Below are positions 47,853 to 56,406 of a DNA stretch of 64,000 bases, piece by piece; the first letter of the stretch is position 1; each line of letters starts with the position of its first letter. The notes under the pieces are model-generated. The model had not been told where the DNA came from and did no database searches. It saw nothing but the letters and a program-made list of their open reading frames with translations. Source of the DNA: JAHECW01 sp964641415 (GTDB taxonomy: Bacteria > Acidobacteriota > Thermoanaerobaculia > Thermoanaerobaculales > Sulfomarinibacteraceae); contig CAZXMW010000002.1 of the NCBI GenBank assembly GCA_964641415.1, positions 124,001 to 188,000 of the forward strand. Reading direction: 5' to 3'. The position numbers and the translations under genes were made by a program.

Positions 47853-49618
47853 GGCACCTCCGGTCGCACCAGGAACTCCTCGCTCCGAACCTCGAGCTCG
47901 ATCCGCTCGGCGCCGGAGACTTGGGTGTCGAAAGCCTCGACCCGCCGGCTTGTGACGGCATACGAGGTCGTCGTCAGCGCCGGACCGAGTCCGGCGCGCA
48001 GCTGGAGGGCCACCGTCGGCGGGACGGCCACGGTGCCGCCGTCCAGAGCGACGCCGATCTGTCGTCTCTCGAAGGCGAGCACCAGCGTTGACGACGGCAG
48101 CAGCGAGCCGACCAGCTCGACCTCGTCATCGAACGAGCCGGGCTCGACGGGCCGCATGCCGAGCTCATACAGCGTCCAGGCCGCACCGTCGGCGACCACG
48201 AGGTCGATCCTGCCGTCGGGTGAAGACTGCGGCACGCGGACGACGATCTCGCGAATGAGCTCGGCGCCGCGGTGCGGCCGCAGGCGCAATCGCACCGGCA
48301 GGTCGTCTCCGGGCCGGACGATCCGGCGATCCGCGACCACGGCGACCAGCTCGACGGTTCGCAACCGTTCCTCGGATCGCAGCGCGACGTCGATGGACTC
48401 GAGCTGCGGCGGGTCGAACGCCGAGTTCTCGAGGTAGGCGGTGACGCCGGCCACGAGCGCAGCCGCCTGGGCCGGAGCGTCGCCCGACGCCAGCGTTTCC
48501 CGGTAGACCGCGGGCTCGTGGTTCCGGTACCGCAGCTCGATCTCCAGCTCCAGGGTCTGGTCGCCGAATATCCGACCGTGCGCCGCGTGGCCGGCCTGGA
48601 CGGCGTAGGCGACGAGAAACGGGGTCAGCACCGGGTGGCGGACGGTTCGGAACTCGTACCGGCGGCCGTCGACCTCGACCGACATCGGCACCATGGCGGG
48701 GACGTCGCCGATCCGGCCCCAGATTCCGCGCGAACGATCGCTCACGAAGGTCCCGACCGCGGGGCCGACGGAGAAGAACTTGAATGAGCTCGCCTGACTC
48801 GGCAGCACCGACACAACCCGGGCCCGCGCCATCGGCAGCTCGATGCTGCCGCCACCGAGAAAGGGGTGGCCGAAGGCCCAGACCCGGTCGCCGCGAACCT
48901 CGGTCACCGTGCCGCCGGCCGCGAGCACCGCGTCACCGTCCAGCAGCACAGCGGCGACCATCGCACCGGCTTCGAACGGCGCTTCCGCGCCGCCGTCGAA
49001 ACTGCCGCCCGGGACGCTCACCCACCCGAGCCGGTCGAAGCCGCGATCCAGCCAGCCGGACCCCGCCGGCCCTCGGCCGCCGGCAGCCGTTACCGGGATC
49101 GCCAGGCCGGTGGAATCTGCGCCGTGCCCGGGCAGCAGCCACTCGATCAGGGTGTCGCCGAGCACACGCCTGCGGCCTGCGTCCAACAGATCGACGAGGG
49201 TCGGACGGGCGGGAGCTCCGCCGAATCCGCCGGATGCGCCGGGCGCGGCGAGCGCCTCCATGCGCGCGAACGGCGTGACGCCGCCGATCGGTTCCTTGGC
49301 GAACGGCCAGCCGAAGGCGAGGGCGCCGAGCAGCCGGCCGCCGACGTAGACCGGCGAGCCGCTCATCCCGGAGATGATGCCGGTGTGGCGGAACCGCTCG
49401 TCATCGAGCCTGACCAGGACCATCTCGCCCTCGGGAGTCCACGGCCCGACCGTGCCGATCACGGTGAGCGGAATTTCGACTCGCTCGCCACCGTCCATCT
49501 CGGTGACGCAAATACCCGGGCTGCCCGGCTCGACCTCCGCCGGATCGATGGTCTCCAGCCCCGGTGCGGCGTTCGCCACAAGCACAAGCAGCAGCGCGGT
49601 CCACCGAGTCTTCGTCAC
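47849..49618 (-). CDS. SpoIVB-type serine peptidase-like secreted protein
   Basis: 589 residues. After a signal peptide (WTALLLVLVANAAPG), residues about 20-240 match the SpoIVB (S55) fold: GSPGICVTEM, TGIISGMSGSPVYVGGRLLGALAFG with the nucleophile serine in G-M-S-G-S-P, later VWAFGHPFLGGGSIELPMARARVV. S55 enzymes are self-processing and signal across membranes in sporulating bacteria; here there is no PDZ domain in the classic place and no spore locus. GTG 49618 chosen because it opens the signal peptide. The rest (from about 300) is beta-rich. Activity is plausible but unproven. Confidence 0.85.
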   Translation of the reverse strand: MTKTRWTALLLVLVANAAPGLETIDPAEVEPGSPGICVTEMDGGERVEIPLTVIGTVGPWTPEGEMVLVRLDDERFRHTGIISGMSGSPVYVGGRLLGALAFGWPFAKEPIGGVTPFARMEALAAPGASGGFGGAPARPTLVDLLDAGRRRVLGDTLIEWLLPGHGADSTGLAIPVTAAGGRGPAGSGWLDRGFDRLGWVSVPGGSFDGGAEAPFEAGAMVAAVLLDGDAVLAAGGTVTEVRGDRVWAFGHPFLGGGSIELPMARARVVSVLPSQASSFKFFSVGPAVGTFVSDRSRGIWGRIGDVPAMVPMSVEVDGRRYEFRTVRHPVLTPFLVAYAVQAGHAAHGRIFGDQTLELEIELRYRNHEPAVYRETLASGDAPAQAAALVAGVTAYLENSAFDPPQLESIDVALRSEERLRTVELVAVVADRRIVRPGDDLPVRLRLRPHRGAELIREIVVRVPQSSPDGRIDLVVADGAAWTLYELGMRPVEPGSFDDEVELVGSLLPSSTLVLAFERRQIGVALDGGTVAVPPTVALQLRAGLGPALTTTSYAVTSRRVEAFDTQVSGAERIELEVRSEEFLVRPEVP

Positions 49619-49769
49619 GCCCGTGCCAACCTTTCTCCACCGCGAGCCGGTGCGACGTCCACGCCTGGGTGAACACCGCTGGGGTCGATTCCATTCGAGC
49701 CGGGAACGGCGCCGGGGCCACCCGCCAGCGTCCCATGGTACGAAAGTTCCCCGGAGACGGCGCCCGAGA

Positions 49770-49799
49770 TTGACGTTCAGCGGCAATCTTCACTACAAT
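49770..49799 (+). promoter_or_regulatory. Sigma70-type promoter deciding the downstream start codon
   Basis: TTGACG (49770-49775), 18-bp spacer, TACAAT (49794-49799). Transcription should begin near 49806, past the GTG at 49801, so translation must start at ATG 49819. Confidence 0.65.
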
Positions 49800-49818
49800 C
49801 GTGAGTCCGGAACACGAC

Positions 49819-51534
49819 ATGGAAGAAGCCGTTCACCCCCACCCGTCGATGGTCGAGAGTCTGGTCGAGCTCGCCCGCCGTCTTCACGCCGTCGGGCGGT
49901 CGTCCGAGGCGGCCGAGCTGCTCGAGATCGTCGCCGCCCTGTCGCCGAGGGGAACCCAGCTGCGCAAGGAGGCGGCACGCTTCCGCACCTTCGACCGGGC
50001 CGACGACTTCGACCGCGAGTTCAAGCGCCGCAACCTCGAGGCATCGCACGCCCTGGGGATGGCGCACATCTTCGAGCGCCGGGGCGAGTTCGCCCGCGCC
50101 GTCGAAATGATCGACCTGGCCAAGCTGCGCACCCCGTTCAACTACCTGGCCTACACCGCTGCGGGGTTTCTCCACCTGCGCCACGGCGATCCGACCGCCG
50201 CCCTCGGCGAGTTTCTCCAGGCCCGGCGCCTCAACCCGCTCGACTTCCGGCTTGCCGTCGAGACCTCGCGCACCGCCATCGAGACCGAGAGCTACGAAAC
50301 CGCGCTCGAAAGCGCGGTCGACGGCATGCTGCTCGCGAACTGGCGGTCCGAGCGCGAGCAGGAGCAGGAGCGCCGGCGGGTCGAGACGCTGACCCGGCTG
50401 TGCCACCGGTCGCCGAGAGAGATGGACGCCATCGTGAGGTCGCGCAGCGCGTCGCTCCAGAAGGCCTGCGACCACGTCGCCCTGAGCCAGGCCCGGCTGT
50501 TCAACGCGGCCGCGTACCGCCGCCGGGCAACCCTGGTCGGCGACATCCCCACCGAGCAGGACAACCTGCTGCAACGCGCCACCGAGCTGCGCGCCATGGG
50601 GCTGTTCCGGCACTTCGTCGACGACCAGCTGATCACTCTCGCGAAGGTCGTCAAACCGGTTGGTTTCGGTCACGGCGACGTCTTCTTCCGCGAGGGCGAC
50701 GCCGGCACCGATCTGTATATCGTCCGCGAAGGCCGGGTGCACATCGTCCGCTCGACGCCCGTCGGCAAACAGGTTCTCACCACCTTCGGACCGGGAACCC
50801 TGTTCGGCGAGGTGTCGCACATCGACCGCCTCGAACGGTCCGCGACCGCCGTCGGCGTCGGCAACGGATCGCTGTTTCGGATCGACTCGAACACGCTCGA
50901 GAACGCCGTCCGGCACGACCGCGAGCTCGGGGTGAGCCTGCTCTGGAGCTTCTGGCAGACCCTGGCCGAAAAGGTCCGCGCGTCCAACGCCCAGATGTCC
51001 GAGCTGTTCGACATCTCGTCGGAGGCCGCGGTCGAGGCCCGCAACCGTGAGGACGGTCACCCGATCCACCTGAGCGAGCAGGCCAAGATCGACATTCTCC
51101 GCGAGCAGGGCTTGTCAGCACAGGAGCTTCGCCTGCTCGCGACCTACTCGCGCGAGGAGAGCTTTTCGCCCAACTCGCTGATCGTCGCCGAGGGCGAGGC
51201 CGGAGACTGCCTGTTCATCGTCGTCGACGGCGCGGTGCGGATCTCGCGCATGGTGCCGGGCGCCGGCGAGGAGTGCCTGACCATCCTCACTCGGGGCGAG
51301 GTTTTCGGCGAAATGGCGCTCATCGACAAACAGCCGCGCTCCGCCGACGCCCGGGCGCACTCGGCCGGCTGCACCGTGTTCTCGGTCAGCCGCGCTCTGC
51401 TCGAAGAGGTGCTTTCCATGGACCCCGACGCGGCGATGCAGTTTCTCGGCCTGCTGTGCCGGCTGTTGTGCCGCCGGTTGCGGGCGATGAACGAGCGCCT
51501 CGTTGCCTGGCGCGTGATGTCGATGCACGAATAA
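49819..51534 (+). CDS. TPR protein with two cyclic-nucleotide-binding domains
   Basis: 571 residues from ATG 49819. N-terminal TPR-like repeats (about 10-150), a linker, then two cNMP-binding domains: the first (about 260-375) with FFREGDAGTDLYIVREGRVHIV and LFGEVSHIDRLERSATAV, the second (about 425-545) with IVAEGEAGDCLFIVVDGAVRISR and VFGEMALIDKQPRSADARA, whose F-G-E-x-A-L-x(4)-P-R-S-A phosphate cassette is the more complete. No HTH, kinase or channel part, so it probably passes a cAMP/cGMP-like or purely structural signal through protein contacts. Cytoplasmic. Confidence 0.9.
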   Translation: MEEAVHPHPSMVESLVELARRLHAVGRSSEAAELLEIVAALSPRGTQLRKEAARFRTFDRADDFDREFKRRNLEASHALGMAHIFERRGEFARAVEMIDLAKLRTPFNYLAYTAAGFLHLRHGDPTAALGEFLQARRLNPLDFRLAVETSRTAIETESYETALESAVDGMLLANWRSEREQEQERRRVETLTRLCHRSPREMDAIVRSRSASLQKACDHVALSQARLFNAAAYRRRATLVGDIPTEQDNLLQRATELRAMGLFRHFVDDQLITLAKVVKPVGFGHGDVFFREGDAGTDLYIVREGRVHIVRSTPVGKQVLTTFGPGTLFGEVSHIDRLERSATAVGVGNGSLFRIDSNTLENAVRHDRELGVSLLWSFWQTLAEKVRASNAQMSELFDISSEAAVEARNREDGHPIHLSEQAKIDILREQGLSAQELRLLATYSREESFSPNSLIVAEGEAGDCLFIVVDGAVRISRMVPGAGEECLTILTRGEVFGEMALIDKQPRSADARAHSAGCTVFSVSRALLEEVLSMDPDAAMQFLGLLCRLLCRRLRAMNERLVAWRVMSMHE

Positions 51535-51640
51535 GTTCTGAGCTCTTCGTTTTGAGTTTCCATCGCAACGTGATTCCATGGCGCGGGTGATCATGTGCGA
51601 TGCAACTCAAAACTCAGCACTTCAAACTCAAAACTCAAGA
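51534..51640. repeat. Inverted heptamer arrays (AACTCAA) between convergent genes
   Basis: AACTCAA, AACTCAG, CACTTCA, AACTCAA, AACTCAA at 51604-51638, and an inverted relative (TTCTGAGCTCTTCGTTTTGAGTT) at 51536-51558; between them CATCGCA...TGCGATG also pair. The whole region can fold into one hairpin between two converging genes. Confidence 0.75.
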
Positions 51641-53365
51641 CTATGGCACGGTGACGACGGTGCTGTCATACGACGCCTGCCGGGTCACGATGTCCATCAG
51701 GCCGACCGAGACCCGATGGCGGCCCTCCTCGAGAATGATCCGGAAGTCGACGCCGAAATCCCGCTGGGTCAGGGCCGGATAGGCGTCGCGAGGCACCCGG
51801 ATCTCGTGCTCCTGGCGCTGGACCTCGGAGCTGCGCCCCTTCTCGTCGCGCGCGCCGAAGAACAGCAGAACCCGCCCGACAAGCTCGTCGCCTTCGGGAA
51901 ACAGCGCGACGGTCTCGAGGTCGAAGCCGACGCGCATCGGCACCGCCCACTGCGTCGTCGAGCCCGGTTGCGGCGGGTCGGCCCGAAGGTCAACGGCCAT
52001 GGGGTTGTCGTCGATGTCCACCACCAGGGATGTCACGACCCGGTCGTGGATTCTTGTCTCAAATGACTTTTCGATGAAGCGCCGTCTGAAGCGCAAATCG
52101 TGGCTCCGGTCGCCGGTGAGCTCGACCTTGATCCGGTGCACCCGGTCGTCGCCGCTGGAGTTGATCGTGTACCCGAGCGAGTAGTAGTTGAAGAGGTCGT
52201 CGGTGATGGTCTCGAGACCCCTCTTGACGTCGTTGGTGTTGACGATCGCGGTGCCGCCGGTCGCCTCGGCCATGTAGCGCAGCGAGTCCTGGTAGTTCTT
52301 CGCGCCGATGGACGCCGCGGTCGGATCCCGCGAGTAGGCGCTCTCGGCATCGAAGCCGTCCATGACGTTCAAACCCGACGCGTCGATCGAGTAGAGGCTG
52401 ACCTCCTGGGCGTTGGCCATGGCGGTCAGCTCGTGGAACAGCCGGGTTCGATCGTAGCGGCCCCGCAACGACAGGATCGACTGATCCTGGAAGGTCATGG
52501 CGTACTCATGCATGAGTCCGAACCCGGGCACCATGGGCAGTCCGCTCGAGACGTAGATCACCGACTTGCGCCCGTCGATCCCCGACAGCATGGACACCAC
52601 CTGGCGCAGACCGCCGACGGTGAAGTTCAGATTGTTGGCCTCTTCGGCGGCGAACGCGGCGACCTTCTGACGGATCTCGAGCCGGGCGCCTGCCTGGGTG
52701 TTGACCTGGGATCCGTAATCGCGATTGACCGCGTCCTGCATGTCCCGCAGCAGCTCCCGGCGCGCGTTCTCTCGGCTCTCGCGGCCGCCGCTGACCCGCA
52801 CCATGCCGCGAAGAACGTCGGTCACCTCCCGCGAGTCGGACGTGAAGGCTTGCAGCACGTTGAGCGAGCGGTCGTAGCTGACCACCATCATGCGCACCGG
52901 CTCGTCGAGGTTCTCGACGACGAACTCTCGGACCCGTCGCAGCACCCGGTTGCGGTCGAGCGCCTGGATGTTCTCGTTGTCGATGTAGAGCACGACCCAG
53001 ACCGGCTTGATCTCGATCTGCTCGATGGCGCCGGCGGCCTCTTCGACCGGTGCGATCAGCGGCGGCGATCCCGACGAGGAGAAACGGTGTCGGATGACCT
53101 CCTCGTCGAGCTCGGCGAAGTTGCTGATCGGCATCTCGACGCCGTTCTGCAGAACCCTGAAGTCGTCGACGCCGAGCCCGGTGACGGGCGCCCCGCTCCG
53201 ATCGCGAACGTAGACGTCGACGTTGACGACGGTCACCTCGACCTCGTCGACGAAGGCGAGACCTCCCGTCGGCGCATCCGGCGCCTCGCCGGCATCCTGC
53301 GCCGGAACGACGGTCGCGACCGCCGCCAGCGCCCATCCGATCAGGAAGCGTTGAATCGAATCCAT
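51641..53365 (-). CDS. VWFA-like domain secreted protein, acidobacterial type
   Basis: 574 residues with signal peptide (MDSIQRFLIGWALAAVATVVPAQ). N-terminal VNVDVYVRDRSGAPVTGLGVDDFRVLQNGVEMPISNF is the opening common to acidobacterial VWFA-domain proteins; the von Willebrand factor A-like fold follows (VVLYIDNENIQALDRNRVL; VGGLRQVVSMLSGIDGRKSVIYVSSGL; VSLYSIDASGLN; GGTAIVNTNDVKRGLETITDDLFNYYSLGY). The usual D-x-S-x-S metal site reads DNENI, so metal binding is doubtful. GGAGG 5 bases before ATG 53365 sets the start. Function unknown. Confidence 0.88.
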   Translation of the reverse strand: MDSIQRFLIGWALAAVATVVPAQDAGEAPDAPTGGLAFVDEVEVTVVNVDVYVRDRSGAPVTGLGVDDFRVLQNGVEMPISNFAELDEEVIRHRFSSSGSPPLIAPVEEAAGAIEQIEIKPVWVVLYIDNENIQALDRNRVLRRVREFVVENLDEPVRMMVVSYDRSLNVLQAFTSDSREVTDVLRGMVRVSGGRESRENARRELLRDMQDAVNRDYGSQVNTQAGARLEIRQKVAAFAAEEANNLNFTVGGLRQVVSMLSGIDGRKSVIYVSSGLPMVPGFGLMHEYAMTFQDQSILSLRGRYDRTRLFHELTAMANAQEVSLYSIDASGLNVMDGFDAESAYSRDPTAASIGAKNYQDSLRYMAEATGGTAIVNTNDVKRGLETITDDLFNYYSLGYTINSSGDDRVHRIKVELTGDRSHDLRFRRRFIEKSFETRIHDRVVTSLVVDIDDNPMAVDLRADPPQPGSTTQWAVPMRVGFDLETVALFPEGDELVGRVLLFFGARDEKGRSSEVQRQEHEIRVPRDAYPALTQRDFGVDFRIILEEGRHRVSVGLMDIVTRQASYDSTVVTVP

Positions 53366-53479
53366 GCGGCCCTCCGCTCCGCGGTATCCTACCCTCTCCG
53401 CCCCAAAACCGGCAGCGTTGCGGTGCTGATGGAACACAGGCGCGCCATCCTGAGGTTAATCATCGTGAAGGAGTCGATC

Positions 53480-54184
53480 ATGCACGGCACGACACCAACC
53501 AACGGCCCCCAAGTCCCGCACCGCGGGCTCGTCAACGTCCCGGACCTGATTCCGGTGTTTCCGCTTTCGGAGGTGGTGCTCCTGCCCGGCGAGGTGCTGC
53601 CGCTGCACATTTTCGAGCCTCGCTACCGAGCCATGGTGCAGGACGCGCTGGCCGGACACCGGGTGATCGGCATCGTCGAGGTCGACCCGACCGCGGCCGC
53701 GACCGAGCTCGACCCGACACCGATCCGGAACATCGGCTGCGTCGGCTTCATCGCCGAGCACCAGGAGCTGCCCGACGGCCGTTTTCTGATCTGGCTGCTC
53801 GGCATCGAGCGCTTCACCGTCGACGAAGAGCTTCCGGTGGACACGCTGTACCGCCAAGTGCGGGTGACCTACACGCCGGTCGAGGAGAACCCACAGGCTC
53901 TGGCCGGCCTGCAGCCGGTTCGATCCGAGCTTCGGCACGTGCTTCCGAAGCTGGTCGAGCTCGACGAGGCGTCGCGCGGCAAGCTCCAGGAACAGATGGG
54001 CGAGGTCAGCGACTCTCAACTCATCGCCCTCGCGAGCCAGATTCTCGAGCTGTCCGGTCAGCGTAAGCGCGAGCTGCTCGAGGCCGACAACCAGGTCGAC
54101 CGGTTCATGATGGTCTATGAAGCCCTCTACCGACACCTCGACGGACGGGCCGATCTCGGCGCCGAGCCCGAGGTCCTGCACTGA
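53480..54184 (+). CDS. LON substrate-binding-domain protein
   Basis: 234 residues equal to the N-terminal domain of Lon protease only (VPDLIPVFPLSEVVLLPGEVLPLHIFEPRYRAMVQDAL, GIVEVDP, GCVGFIAEHQELPDGRFLIWLLGIERFTVDEE) followed by a helical part. No AAA+ or peptidase domain. Stand-alone members of this family are widespread, some annotated as peptidase-like regulators; function unclear. AAGGAG at 53468-53473, 6 bases before ATG 53480, gives the start. Confidence 0.9.
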   Translation: MHGTTPTNGPQVPHRGLVNVPDLIPVFPLSEVVLLPGEVLPLHIFEPRYRAMVQDALAGHRVIGIVEVDPTAAATELDPTPIRNIGCVGFIAEHQELPDGRFLIWLLGIERFTVDEELPVDTLYRQVRVTYTPVEENPQALAGLQPVRSELRHVLPKLVELDEASRGKLQEQMGEVSDSQLIALASQILELSGQRKRELLEADNQVDRFMMVYEALYRHLDGRADLGAEPEVLH

Positions 54185-54444
54185 CCTCACAGCGACGCCG
54201 GCGCCTCCGCCCCGGGGTCGCCGCGGGTCCCGCCGATACTCAGTCGGACGGGAAACGGTCTCAGGTCTCGAGCGGTCCGACAACGAGGGGGTGGTCGAGG
54301 CGGCTCTGGAGACCGGTGCCCGGTTTGCCGTGGCGTACCCGCGCGCTCTGCGGGGAACGAAGGCCGGCCGGAGACTGGGCGGGGTTCCCGATCGCATGTG
54401 CCGATCCGGGAACGCCCGGCTTCGTCCTGCCGGCTCTGCCGTGG
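54185..54444. other. Intergenic region without recognised content
   Basis: 260 bp after the LON-domain gene; I see no gene, terminator or repeat family here. Confidence 0.6.
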
Positions 54445-54485
54445 CAATCTTCGTTGTCGACTGCGAAGGTCGAAAACGAAGATTG
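54445..54485 (-). terminator. Hairpin right after tRNA-Glu
   Basis: CAATCTTCGTT and its exact complement (54445-54455, 54475-54485), with an inner TCGAC/GTCGA pair. The outer arm overlaps the tRNA CCA end by two bases. No long T-run, so termination is only likely, not certain. Confidence 0.5.
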
Positions 54486-54561
54486 GTGACCCCAGCGGGA
54501 TTTGAACCCGCGTCGCCAGCGTGAAAGGCTGGTGTCCTCGACCTGACTAGACGATGGGGTC
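54484..54561 (-). tRNA. tRNA-Glu (anticodon UUC), CCA encoded
   Basis: Acceptor arms GACCCCA (54561-54555) and TGGGGTC (54494-54488), anticodon loop CTTTCAC with TTC, T-arm GCGGGTTCAAATCCCGC, discriminator A and an encoded CCA (54486-54484). Confidence 0.96.
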
Positions 54562-54711
54562 ACACGGGCGGCGCGGACACCGCCGGACGCGAACTGTACA
54601 ACAAAACCGCCACCAGCCGCAATCCAACGAGTGCGAGTCCGCACACTCACCGGCTCGTCGCCGACCACGCGCTGGCTGTGCCGGGCTCGAAGCCATCGGC
54701 GAAAGATCGAG

Positions 54712-54787
54712 TGGTGGGCCGTGGGCGACTCGAACGCCCGACCACCTGATTAAAAGTCAGATGCTCTACCGACTGAGCTAACGGCCC
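54712..54787 (-). tRNA. tRNA-Lys (anticodon UUU), CCA encoded
   Basis: Acceptor arms GGGCCGT / ACGGCCC, D-loop AGCTCAGTCGGTAGAGC, anticodon loop CTTTTAA with TTT, T-loop GTTCGAGTC, discriminator A and encoded CCA (54714-54712). Confidence 0.96.
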
Positions 54788-54799
54788 ACTCGAAGCTCC

Positions 54800-54828
54800 A
54801 AAGTAGTTGTGACCGCGATCCCGGTCAA
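54800..54828 (-). promoter_or_regulatory. Promoter of the tRNA-Lys (and perhaps tRNA-Glu) gene
   Basis: TTGACC (54828-54823), 17-bp spacer, TACTTT (54805-54800); start near 54793, six bases before the mature tRNA end. Confidence 0.7.
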
Positions 54829-54842
54829 GAGTCCGGCGCGGC

Positions 54843-56171
54843 TCAGCCGATGATCGAGCGCAACCGGTCGGCCAGCGCCGAGTCGCCCCGGATCATGGTC
54901 TCCTCGCGTCGCGGTCCGTTGGAGACAACCACGACGGGGACGCCGATCTTTCCCTCGAGGGTGCGAAGGTAGTCGAGCGCCTCGGGAGGGAGGTCCGTCT
55001 CGGAGGTGACGCCCTCGGTCGGGCGCCTCCACGCCGGAATCGACTCGTAGACCGGTTCGACCGCTTCGGCGATTTCGGCATCCGCCGGGAAGGTGTTGGT
55101 GCTCGTGCCGTCGGGGAGGCGGTACGCGGTCGCGACCTGGAGCTCGTCGAAGCCGTCGAGGACGTCGAGCTTGGTCAGTGCGACGGCGTCGATGCCCGAA
55201 ACCTCGACCGCGAACCGCGCCGCCACCGCGTCGAACCAGCCGCACCGGCGCGGCCGTCCGGTGGTGGTTCCGTACTCGGCGCCGCGCTCTCGAATCCGTT
55301 CGCCGATCCCCTCGTCGAGCTCGGTCGGGAACGGCCCGCCGCCGACCCTGGTGGCATAGGCTTTCATGACCCCGATCACCGGGCCGAGCAGCCGCGGACC
55401 GATGCCGCACGACGCCGCGGCGAACCCCGGCAGACACGACGACGAGGTGACGTACGGGTAGGTGCCCCAGTTGAGGTCGAGGAGCACGCCCTGGGCGCCT
55501 TCGAAGAGCACCGCCTCGCCGGCGGCGCAGTGCCGACGCAGCTCGGGACCGACCTCGGCGACCATGGGTCCGAGCCGCGCCGCCATCCGCTCGAGCTCTG
55601 TCATGGCAACGTCGAGATCCTCCGGCTCGGCGCCGAACAGGGTGACGAGCTCGTGATTATGCTGCTCCATGAGCTCCATGGCTCGCTGTCTGCGGATCTG
55701 CGGCGGGTCGGACAGCAGGTGGCCGCGGACGCCGCGGCGCTGGGCCCGGTCCTGGTAGGCCGGACCGATGCCGCGGCCGGTGGTGCCGATCTTGCCGGCG
55801 CCGCGCATGCCCTCACGAGCCGCATCGAGGGCGCGGTGGGTCGGCAGGATCAGGCTGGCGCGGGGGGACAGCGCGATTCGGTCCGCGACCTCGACGCCCC
55901 CGGTCTCGAGCCGGTCCAGCTCGCTGACCAGGCCCGACGGATCGACCACCATGCCGGAGGCCATGTAGCACTTGACGCGCGGGTGGATGATGCCCGAGGG
56001 CACGAGGTGCAGGGCGAAGTGACGGTCCGCGAACCGGACGGTGTGCCCCGCGTTGTTGCCGCCGTTGTACCGGACCACGGCGGCGAACCCGCCGGACAGA
56101 AGATCGACGACCTTGCCCTTGCCCTCGTCACCCCACTGTCCGCCGATGATCATCAGCGAGTCCTGGCTCAT
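54843..56171 (-). CDS. purA: Adenylosuccinate synthetase
   Basis: 442 residues. Joins IMP and aspartate with GTP to give adenylosuccinate, the first step from IMP to AMP. GGQWGDEGKGKVVD (10-23) is the GTP-binding P-loop with the catalytic Asp; NAGHTV, GRGIGPAYQDRAQRRGVR and the C-terminal TKLDVLDGFDEL nucleotide-base motif are all in place. Start ATG 56171 with GGAGGT 3 bases upstream and its own promoter at 56189-56217. Single-gene unit. Confidence 0.97.
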   Translation of the reverse strand: MSQDSLMIIGGQWGDEGKGKVVDLLSGGFAAVVRYNGGNNAGHTVRFADRHFALHLVPSGIIHPRVKCYMASGMVVDPSGLVSELDRLETGGVEVADRIALSPRASLILPTHRALDAAREGMRGAGKIGTTGRGIGPAYQDRAQRRGVRGHLLSDPPQIRRQRAMELMEQHNHELVTLFGAEPEDLDVAMTELERMAARLGPMVAEVGPELRRHCAAGEAVLFEGAQGVLLDLNWGTYPYVTSSSCLPGFAAASCGIGPRLLGPVIGVMKAYATRVGGGPFPTELDEGIGERIRERGAEYGTTTGRPRRCGWFDAVAARFAVEVSGIDAVALTKLDVLDGFDELQVATAYRLPDGTSTNTFPADAEIAEAVEPVYESIPAWRRPTEGVTSETDLPPEALDYLRTLEGKIGVPVVVVSNGPRREETMIRGDSALADRLRSIIG

Positions 56172-56188
56172 GGGACCTCCGGCGGTGG

Positions 56189-56217
56189 ATCATACCGGTT
56201 TTTCGGTTGACGTCCAA
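56189..56217 (-). promoter_or_regulatory. Sigma70-type promoter of purA
   Basis: TTGGAC (56217-56212), 17-bp spacer, TATGAT (56194-56189); transcript would begin just before the GGAGGT ribosome binding site. Confidence 0.65.
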
Positions 56218-56230
56218 GCGCGATCGACTC

Positions 56231-56325
56231 ACCGCTACGACGCAAAGCAGGCAAAGACCTCCGTGAGGGGTCCCCTGCGATGCTCTGCGATCTTGGCGTC
56301 CTCGCGTTTGCTGGCTCTCGCCCCC
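56231..56325. repeat. Degenerate CGCAAAG-type repeat patch
   Basis: On the minus strand the patch reads as loosely repeated GCAAACGCG, GGACGCCAAG, ATCGCAGAG, ATCGCAGGG, later CTTTGCCTGCTTTGCGTCG in the opposite sense. It resembles intergenic arrays of about ten bases seen in other environmental genomes (recollection, not checked). Confidence 0.5.
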
Positions 56326-56337
56326 GGAACCCCGGAC

Positions 56338-56375
56338 AAAAAAAACCGGAACGGGGAAGGAGGAGACCGTTCCGG
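56338..56375 (-). terminator. Rho-independent terminator of the ECF sigma gene
   Basis: CCGGAACGG / CCGTTCCGG with a 12-base loop (56375-56346), followed on the minus strand by eight T (56345-56338). Confidence 0.93.
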
Positions 56376-56406
56376 CCGGGAAGTGGAGGAGCGAACGCTC
56401 AGTCGG

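Noticed and set aside
49801..49819. GTG 49801 as start of the TPR/cNMP protein
   Set aside because: The TTGACG-N18-TACAAT promoter would start transcription downstream of this GTG; ATG 49819 is used instead.
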